This document shows, one piece after another, positions 46,438 to 52,168 of a stretch of 52,168 bases of DNA. The notes under the pieces are model-generated. The model saw only the letters and a list, made by a program, of their open reading frames with translations, did no database searches and was not told where the DNA came from. Position numbers and translations under genes: made by a program. Within the stretch, counting starts at the first letter, position 1, and every line of letters starts with the position of its first letter. The stretch comes from an uncultured Blautia sp. (lineage in GTDB: Bacteria > Bacillota > Clostridia > Lachnospirales > Lachnospiraceae), in the NCBI GenBank assembly GCA_934394545.1, contig CAKRRG010000013.1:1-52168 (forward strand), in the 5' to 3' direction.

Positions 46438-46552
46438 GCGTTAGTAAAGCTGGAAATCGGGATAGCATAACTGCGCAGACTGCTATTGTCCACTTTGGAA
46501 ACGATAACAGAAGGCTATCTGTACCGGCGAGAATCAGAGAGGAGAAATTATT

Positions 46553-47440
46553 ATGAGAAAAACAGCAAAAGCAATGGCACTTCTTACAGCAGCTTCTATG
46601 ATTATGACAGCTTTTACCCCAGTTTACGCAGAGAGCACAGACACAGAGGACACGGCAGCAGTTGACTGGGAAAACGGTGAAAACATTAAAGCAATTAAAG
46701 AGAAAGGTGTGATCACCGTAGCAACCGGAACTTATGTACCATTTGAATACAGAGATGATGACGACAATATTGTAGGTTTTGATATTGACCTGGCACAGTA
46801 CATTGCAGACAAGATTGGAGTTGACATGGAAGTGACAGATATGGAATTCCAGTCCATTGTTCCTTCTATCCAGAATGGGGAGTATGATTTTTCCATTGCA
46901 GCAATGTATAAGACAGATGAAAGATGCGAGGTTGTGGATATGTCCAAATCCTACTGCGACAGTGGTATGATCCTTGCCGTAAAAGAGGATTCAGAGTATG
47001 CAGACACCGTTAAGAGTCTGGCAGACTGCGATGGTCTGAAGGTTGCTGTAAAAGAGGGTGCAACTTCTTATAACGTAGCACAGAGCTTCCTGGATGAGAA
47101 TCCGGATGTTTCCTATGAGATTGTTCAGTACAAAGATACAGTTGGATGCGTATCCGACCTTCTGGCAGGCCGTGTGGATGTTGTGGTAAACGATCTTCTG
47201 AACCAGAAGATCCTTTCCCAGGAATACGAAGGAGCCAAGATCGTGTGTGACCCATTTACCCATGCAGAGAACGCAATCGCCGTACAGAAGGGAAAAGATG
47301 ATCTGCTTGCATTTATTAATGAGTGTATTGACGAATATTATGCAGATGGTACTTATGATGCGCTCTGGACAAAATGGATCGACGATTCCGGCGAGGGAGA
47401 AGAAGCAGCTGCAGCAGAAGATACGGAAACCGCTGAATAA
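46553..47440 (+). CDS. Amino acid ABC transporter substrate-binding protein
   Basis: A 295-residue exported protein of the SBP_bac_3 family that would bind a polar amino acid. A signal peptide ends near residue 26 ('AFTPVYAES'). The binding fold shows 'GVITVATGTYVPFEYRDDDD', 'GFDIDLAQYIADKIG' and 'FQSIVPSIQNGEYDFSIA'. No lipobox cysteine is present, which is unusual in a Gram-positive, where such proteins are normally lipid-anchored. An acidic tail ('GEGEEAAAAEDTETAE') closes the protein. 'gagaggag' supports the start. Permease and ATPase genes follow. Confidence 0.92.
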   Translation: MRKTAKAMALLTAASMIMTAFTPVYAESTDTEDTAAVDWENGENIKAIKEKGVITVATGTYVPFEYRDDDDNIVGFDIDLAQYIADKIGVDMEVTDMEFQSIVPSIQNGEYDFSIAAMYKTDERCEVVDMSKSYCDSGMILAVKEDSEYADTVKSLADCDGLKVAVKEGATSYNVAQSFLDENPDVSYEIVQYKDTVGCVSDLLAGRVDVVVNDLLNQKILSQEYEGAKIVCDPFTHAENAIAVQKGKDDLLAFINECIDEYYADGTYDALWTKWIDDSGEGEEAAAAEDTETAE

Positions 47441-47503
47441 AGCATAACTGTGAAGGGCTGAACAGTTATAATAAACACAGATATGCTTCTATGCAGAAAA
47501 CGA

Positions 47504-47533
47504 GTTGCTGTGAACAAAGTGAACAGTAACCGG
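47504..47533 (+). repeat. GAACAGTAAC repeat, second copy
   Basis: GTTGCTGT (47504-47511) pairs with ACAGTAAC (47523-47530, one G-U pair). The 'gaacagtaacc' core matches 42937-42947. It lies between the binding-protein and permease genes, where a hairpin could set relative transcript levels. Confidence 0.5.
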
Positions 47534-47589
47534 AAGAGTAAAGAAGAAAGGATAAACCGGCTATAATTACTGGTCACAGGGGAAATAGT

Positions 47590-48240
47590 ATGGTAACATT
47601 GAAATGGTCACTTGTATTTGACAAAATGACATCACTGCTCCAGGGATGCGCAGTGACGATGGAAATATCGGTTCTCACACTTATTTTTGGTACGATTCTG
47701 GGCGTTGTGCTTGCGTTGATGAGGGACAGCCACATAAAAGTGGTATCCAAACTGGCCCAGCTGTACATCTGGATCTGGAGAGGAACTCCGCTGATGGTGC
47801 AGGCATTTCTGATCTATTTCGGTTTGCCAAACCTGGGCATTACTTTCAGCGCTATGACAGCAGGCGTGCTTTCCATGTCCTTAAATACAGGCGCATACAT
47901 TGCAGAAATTGTCCGTTCCGGTATCCATGCTATTGACCCGGGCCAGAGAGAAGCAGCCAAAGCACTTGGAATGCCTTGGCATCTGGAAATGCTTCGAATT
48001 GTGGCACCACAGGCAACCAAGATCTGCATTCTTCCTCTTGTAAACCAGTTTATTGCCACCATCAAAAATACTTCTATTTTGTCCGCCATCACTTTGACAG
48101 AGCTGACAAGAGAGGGAACCCTGATCGCTTATAATTCTTTCCATTATTTTGAGCCGTACATAGCGGTTGCGGTATTATATCTGATCCTGACAACGATATT
48201 TACCCAGATTGCAGGAGTTTTGGAAAGGAGGATGGCATAA
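47590..48240 (+). CDS. Amino acid ABC transporter permease
   Basis: A 216-residue His/Glu/Gln-type permease with about five membrane spans. 'VTMEISVLTLIFGTILGV' opens the first span. 'YIWIWRGTPLMVQAFLIYFG' is the classic polar amino acid permease region, and 'REAAKALGMPWHLEMLRIVA' is the EAA loop that contacts the ATPase. The stop codon directly abuts the start of the ATPase gene. A single permease gene implies a homodimer. Confidence 0.95.
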   Translation: MVTLKWSLVFDKMTSLLQGCAVTMEISVLTLIFGTILGVVLALMRDSHIKVVSKLAQLYIWIWRGTPLMVQAFLIYFGLPNLGITFSAMTAGVLSMSLNTGAYIAEIVRSGIHAIDPGQREAAKALGMPWHLEMLRIVAPQATKICILPLVNQFIATIKNTSILSAITLTELTREGTLIAYNSFHYFEPYIAVAVLYLILTTIFTQIAGVLERRMA

Positions 48241-48981
48241 ATGGCAGAAAATGTTATTTTAAGTGTAAAAAATATCAGCAAAAGCTTTGGAGATCTTCAG
48301 GTACTAAAGGAAATCAGTTTTGACATACACAAAGGGGAAAAGATTGCAATCCTTGGTCCCAGCGGTTCTGGTAAATCCACAATCCTTCGGTGCATCAACC
48401 AGCTGGAAACCTATGACAGCGGCGAAATCGATTATATGGGAAAACCTGTGAATTCTGGTCAGGCGCTGCATGAACTGCGGCAGCATATTGGAATGGTTTT
48501 CCAGAGATTTAACGTTTTTACCCATATGAGTGTGCTGCAGAATGTGATCGAGGCACCGGTTCATGTGAAAAAAGTCCCCAAACAGGAGGCAATTGCAAAG
48601 GCAAAGGAGTTGCTGAAAATGGTTGGTTTGGAAGGCAGGGAAGAAGCCATGGCAAAGAATCTTTCCGGTGGACAGCAGCAGAGGGTTGCAATTGCAAGAG
48701 CAATGGCTATGAACCCGGAAGTGATCCTTTTTGATGAGCCTACAAGCGCACTGGATCCGGAATTGGTTGGAGAGGTCTTAAGTGTTATCCGTAAAGTGGC
48801 AGCGGAAGGAGTATCCATGGTCATCGTCACCCATGAGATGAATTTTGCCAGAGAGGTAGCGGACCGGATTTTGTTTATGGAAGATGGCGTGATCGTGGAG
48901 GATGCGCCTCCGGAAGAGTTTTTTGAGCATCCGAAGAATGATCGTATTCGTCAGTTTATTAGGAAAGTTGAGGAAAGGTAA
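48241..48981 (+). CDS. Amino acid ABC transporter ATP-binding protein
   Basis: A 246-residue ATPase of the GlnQ/HisP type. Walker A 'GPSGSGKST' lies at 39-47, the Q-loop at 'GMVFQRFNVF', the signature at 'LSGGQQQR', and Walker B at 'VILFDEPTSALD', followed by the switch histidine 'VTHEM'. It starts immediately after the permease stop, with 'aaggagg' inside the permease's last codons. Confidence 0.96.
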   Translation: MAENVILSVKNISKSFGDLQVLKEISFDIHKGEKIAILGPSGSGKSTILRCINQLETYDSGEIDYMGKPVNSGQALHELRQHIGMVFQRFNVFTHMSVLQNVIEAPVHVKKVPKQEAIAKAKELLKMVGLEGREEAMAKNLSGGQQQRVAIARAMAMNPEVILFDEPTSALDPELVGEVLSVIRKVAAEGVSMVIVTHEMNFAREVADRILFMEDGVIVEDAPPEEFFEHPKNDRIRQFIRKVEER

Positions 48982-48987
48982 TTCAGG

Positions 48988-50589
48988 ATGGACTACATAA
49001 TCAAAGATGGCTGGATCGTAAATGGAAAAAAGGAAAAGCCATTTCGTGGAGATCTTGTAATAAAAAATGGAAAAATTGCGGAAGTGGGAACTCATGTGGA
49101 GATTTCAGCCGATTTTCCGAAAGAGCGTGTTCTGAATGCGGCCGGTGGTTATATAACCCCCGGCTTCGTTGACATTCACAGACATGGGGATTGGAAGGCC
49201 TTTGGAAACGGGGATGATGAGCTTTTGAACCGGCAGGGACTGACCACTGTGGTAAATGGAAACTGCGGGCTTTCGGTGGCTCCTGCAGGGGAGAAGTTTG
49301 GAAAAGAGATTGCCGGATTTCTCAGCAGTGTGACCGGGGATTTTCATCTGGAAAAAGATGAAATTATGTCAACCATGTCTGCCTATATGTCAGCACTTGA
49401 AAAAGAAAAGCGCAGCGTCAACACTGGAATGCTTGCGGGAAATGGAACCATCCGGGCAGGTGTAAAAGGCTATGCTTCCGGGAAGCTTTCCCAGGAAGAA
49501 TTACACCAGGTGTGGAAGGCAGTGGAGGAATCTTTGGCGGCAGGAGCGCTTGGAATCAGCCTTGGAATTGCCTATGCCCCGGAATTTGAATATGACAGAG
49601 ATGGGCTGGTGGAGGCACTGCAGCCTTTGAAGGGAACGCACATTCCCATTACCACCCATATCCGAAATGAAGGAGATGGAATCCTGCTGGCTCTGCAGGA
49701 AGTGATTTCTGTGGCGGAAGAGCTGCAGATTCCCTTGCATGTAAGCCATATGAAATGCATCGGACGGAAAAACTGGAAGGAGACTCCGGTGAAGATCCTG
49801 AAGCTGTTTGACCAGGCTGCAGAGCGGGGCGTGAAAGTGGATTTTGACCTGTATCCCTATCTGACTGGTTCCACCCAGCTGGTACATCTTCTTCCACCGC
49901 AGTTTCAGGAGGGCGGTATCGATGCAATCTGTACAAGGTTGGCAGATCCGTCTTGCAGGAAAGAGATTACGAAGGTGCTGAAGCAGCCTTCCGATATTTT
50001 TGAGAACATTGTGGAGCTGGCTGGCTTTGATATGATCTATGCCAGCACGTTACATACTGAGAAATTCGGCAGCTATGCAGGATTGTCTATTGCGAAAATC
50101 GCAGAGCAGTTTGGACAGGATCCTTATGATACCCTGTATGACATTCTCCTGGAAGAGCGTTGCCAGGTCACTATGCTGGATACCATTGCCTCAGAGGAGG
50201 ACATGCTGTATTTCTTGAAAGACAGCCGGGCAAATCTGATCTCAGATGCGATCTATCCTGCAGGGGGCAAATATCACCCCAGAGTTTATGGGGCTTTTCC
50301 AAAACTGCTTACGGATTACGTGCGTGATAAAAAGATTTTTTCCATAGAAGATGCTGTGTATAAGATGACAGCAAAACCTGCGCAGGTTCTGGGTCTCCCA
50401 CTGGGAACCCTGGAAAAAGGAATGCCTGCAGATATCAATGTATTTCATCTGGACCTGTTAAGCGTTCACGCAGATTTCCAGAATCCAAACCAGTATTGTA
50501 CAGGATTTGATTATGTGCTGGTGGGAGGAGAGATTGCGGTTGCTCATGATATGTGGAGAAATTCTAAAAGCGGCAGGATCGTGCGGTGA
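48988..50589 (+). CDS. N-acyl-D-amino-acid deacylase-like amidohydrolase
   Basis: A 533-residue amidohydrolase-superfamily enzyme close to D-aminoacylases (COG3653), which release D-amino acids from N-acyl forms. The metal site begins with 'VDIHRHGD' (H64, H66). 'NGNCGLSVAP' carries the cysteine that binds zinc in D-aminoacylase, and 'HIRNEGDG' and 'LHVSHMKC' supply further metal ligands. The C-terminus ends with the usual 'GYDYVLVGGEI'-type strand. It starts six bases after the ATPase stop, so it belongs to the transporter operon. The exact substrate is unproven; related dihydroorotase-like activities cannot be excluded. Confidence 0.88.
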   Translation: MDYIIKDGWIVNGKKEKPFRGDLVIKNGKIAEVGTHVEISADFPKERVLNAAGGYITPGFVDIHRHGDWKAFGNGDDELLNRQGLTTVVNGNCGLSVAPAGEKFGKEIAGFLSSVTGDFHLEKDEIMSTMSAYMSALEKEKRSVNTGMLAGNGTIRAGVKGYASGKLSQEELHQVWKAVEESLAAGALGISLGIAYAPEFEYDRDGLVEALQPLKGTHIPITTHIRNEGDGILLALQEVISVAEELQIPLHVSHMKCIGRKNWKETPVKILKLFDQAAERGVKVDFDLYPYLTGSTQLVHLLPPQFQEGGIDAICTRLADPSCRKEITKVLKQPSDIFENIVELAGFDMIYASTLHTEKFGSYAGLSIAKIAEQFGQDPYDTLYDILLEERCQVTMLDTIASEEDMLYFLKDSRANLISDAIYPAGGKYHPRVYGAFPKLLTDYVRDKKIFSIEDAVYKMTAKPAQVLGLPLGTLEKGMPADINVFHLDLLSVHADFQNPNQYCTGFDYVLVGGEIAVAHDMWRNSKSGRIVR

Positions 50590-50618
50590 CAACAGTGATA
50601 AGTGAAGAATGGAAATGT

Positions 50619-50643
50619 CTGGATTGCGAATATCCGCTTGACA
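50619..50643 (+). repeat. Dispersed palindromic repeat, copy 3
   Basis: 'ggattgcgaatatccgcttg' lies at about 50621-50640, followed by 'aca'. It matches the core of 28531-28551 and the end of 22863-22877. Further small palindromes follow in the gap: CGAAG/CTTCG near 50714-50729, and 'ttttcgcgaaa' near 50747. A minus-strand 'gaacagtaaac' lies at 50704-50714. No promoter is clear. Confidence 0.55.
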
Positions 50644-50806
50644 ATGTAAATATCTTCCAGAATAGTTTTTTCTCATCTGTACATATTAGAAATATACAGC
50701 AATGTTTACTGTTCGAAGGCTGAGCTTCGTCAGAAGGATCAGTCATTTTCGCGAAAGTGGACAGGAACGTGTTTTCAGCTGAAAATAAAAAAAGGAGACA
50801 GATGAG

Positions 50807-51184
50807 ATGAAAAAAATGAAACGAATGCTCATAGGTACTTTGCTGGTATTTACATTATGTATGCTTACAGCCTGTGGAAATAACAATAACAATGCAGCGG
50901 ATGAGGTTCCAAACAATGGAAATAAGGATGCTATTGAAAATGATAACGTGGAGAATGGAACTGCAGAGGATGAAAAGGTGGATGATGCGGGCACTGCTGG
51001 AGATGCAGATGTTCCCGGTGATAATGTGACAGACAATAACAATTCCGTTTCCGGTGCCCTCGGCGAAGGTGTGGAAGAATTAGGTGATGGAGTAGCTGAT
51101 GGAGTCCGTGATGTGGGTGAAGGTGTCGGCGATGCTGTAAAAGGGGTTGGAGATGCTGTCGATAATGCGGCGAATGGAAGATAA
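50807..51184 (+). CDS. Small low-complexity lipoprotein
   Basis: A 125-residue lipoprotein. The lipobox 'LTAC' places the lipidated cysteine at C23. The mature part is an Asn/Asp/Glu-rich linker (~24-75), then a glycine/valine/aspartate repeat region (~80-122) with approximately seven-residue units such as 'GVGDAVK' and 'GVGDAVD', which may form an amphipathic helix. I do not recognise a family. 'aaaggagacag' precedes the start. It is monocistronic, with a strong terminator. Confidence 0.82.
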   Translation: MKKMKRMLIGTLLVFTLCMLTACGNNNNNAADEVPNNGNKDAIENDNVENGTAEDEKVDDAGTAGDADVPGDNVTDNNNSVSGALGEGVEELGDGVADGVRDVGEGVGDAVKGVGDAVDNAANGR

Positions 51185-51204
51185 TAAGAAATAGATGTAA
51201 AATG

Positions 51205-51248
51205 AAAAGGTGTTGAATGAAGAGAGGTGTTTCATTCAACACCTTTTT
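51205..51248 (+). terminator. Intrinsic terminator after the small lipoprotein gene
   Basis: A 17-bp perfect stem (51205-51221 with 51231-51247), nine-base loop, ending in five T's. Confidence 0.92.
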
Positions 51249-51329
51249 GTGATATGATTTCAATAAATTTGTGAGTAAAATACAGGATAGCTACATCTTA
51301 ATTGCAAATGCAAGAAAAGGAGGATCATC

Positions 51330-52100
51330 ATGAAATTTCGTCCATGCATAGATATACATAATGGAAAGGTAAAGCAGATTGTAGGAGGAAGTCTTCGGGA
51401 TACTGGAAATCAGGCACAGGAGAATTTTGTATCAGAGCAGGACGGCGCTTTTTATGCTTCTTTATATAAAGAAAAAGGGCTGAAGGGGGGACATATTATC
51501 CTTCTGAACAGTGCGGATTCTGAATATTTTCAGGCTACAAAAGCCCAGGCCATGCTGGCTCTTGGCGCTTATCCGGGAGGTCTTCAGATCGGAGGCGGTG
51601 TAAATCCGGACAATGCGTCAGACTATCTTGCTGCTGGAGCAAGTCATGTAATCGTTACGTCTTATGTATTCCGGGACGGACATATTTCCTGGGATAATCT
51701 GGAAAAAATGGTACAGGCAGTTGGAAAGGAGCATCTTGTCCTGGACCTAAGCTGTCGGAAAAAAGAGGATTCCTATTATGTGGTTACAGACCGTTGGCAG
51801 AAATTTACGGAAGAAAAGGTTACACTGAAGCTGATGGAAAAGCTGGGAGGCTATTGTGATGAATTTCTCATACATGCAGTGGATGTAGAAGGGAAAGCAA
51901 ACGGTGTGGAAGTGCCTTTGGCGAAGCTGTTGGGAGAATATGAGGGGCATCCAGTCACCTATGCAGGCGGTGTGGGAAGTATGGCAGATATCCAGATATT
52001 GAAGAAAGCCACCTGCGGAAGAGTGGATGTGACAGTGGGAAGTGCATTGGATCTGTTCGGAGGATGTATACCCTTTGCAGAATTGACAAGCGAATTATAA
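51330..52100 (+). CDS. hisA: HisA-type ribotide isomerase, eukaryote-like form
   Basis: A 256-residue TIM-barrel isomerase of histidine biosynthesis, converting ProFAR to PRFAR. The start 'RPCIDIHNGKVKQIVGGSL' has the acid D8 and resembles yeast HIS6 ('CIDLHNGEVKQIVGG') more than ordinary bacterial HisA. 'FVSEQDGAFYASLYKEKGLK' and 'GGHIILLNSADSE' continue that resemblance, and the second active-site acid is in 'LVLDLSCRKK'. 'AGGVGSMADI' is the phosphate-binding loop. 'aaaggagga' supports the start. No other his gene lies in the window, so any operon must continue past the right edge. Confidence 0.88.
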   Translation: MKFRPCIDIHNGKVKQIVGGSLRDTGNQAQENFVSEQDGAFYASLYKEKGLKGGHIILLNSADSEYFQATKAQAMLALGAYPGGLQIGGGVNPDNASDYLAAGASHVIVTSYVFRDGHISWDNLEKMVQAVGKEHLVLDLSCRKKEDSYYVVTDRWQKFTEEKVTLKLMEKLGGYCDEFLIHAVDVEGKANGVEVPLAKLLGEYEGHPVTYAGGVGSMADIQILKKATCGRVDVTVGSALDLFGGCIPFAELTSEL

Positions 52101-52168
52101 AGAAAATCAATTCTCAATTTTTACATCAGATATCTGGAATTTTGTGAAAAAAATCGTAATTTTTTCAA

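Noticed and set aside
46296..46556. 86-codon frame in the ABC transporter leader
   Set aside because: It crosses the terminator hairpins, has no binding site and overlaps the true start of the binding-protein gene.

Overview
The window reads as a chromosomal segment of a Gram-positive anaerobe of the class Clostridia, most likely a Lachnospiraceae member close to Blautia or Ruminococcus. This is inferred from protein character, strong AGGAGG-type ribosome binding sites, canonical TTGACA/TATAAT promoters, SLH and BspA-like surface proteins, and a sodium-type ATP synthase. No search could be run, so the genus is a guess.

Layout. Bases 1 to about 114 are the 3' end of a 23S rRNA gene, with no 5S gene after it, then a palindrome-rich spacer and terminator. 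453-10035 is a surface or accessory block: an AAA-ATPase/PD-(D/E)XK protein, a 2314-residue SLH/leucine-rich-repeat/Ig-like surface protein, and a truncated relative. 10146-13782 holds Rrf2 and TetR regulators, a DUF308 membrane protein, a radical SAM/SPASM protein and, convergent to it, a 62-residue cysteine-rich protein. 14026-22835 is mostly housekeeping: an rRNA-type methyltransferase, an aminotransferase, a cell-wall set (L,D-transpeptidase, Ddl, MurF), a membrane protein, a 2-hydroxyacid dehydrogenase and RNase H. A two-gene minus-strand unit (small protein, secreted transglutaminase-like protein) precedes an aconitase-family hydratase.

26649-27672 is the most unusual stretch. It has a near-consensus promoter, about 800 nt without a credible coding frame but packed with local and long-range helices, and a 13-bp intrinsic terminator. 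I call it a candidate large structured non-coding RNA of the ROOL/GOLLD/OLE kind. I cannot assign a family.

27673-37218 holds a pseudouridine synthase, an orphan sugar-type binding lipoprotein and a complete F1Fo ATP synthase operon (atpZ-I-B-E-F-H-A-G-D-C). The c subunit carries a two-carboxylate sodium-type site. 37384-46173 holds an NSS amino acid transporter with an attenuator-like leader, an aminotransferase, a glycosyltransferase, BipA (minus strand), an SSB-like protein, a corrinoid adenosyltransferase, and DapA-DapB.

46228-50589 is an amino acid ABC transporter operon ending in an N-acyl-D-amino-acid deacylase, behind a long structured leader. The window closes with a small lipoprotein and a HisA that resembles the eukaryotic rather than the usual bacterial form. 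Short palindromic repeats recur in several intergenic gaps.
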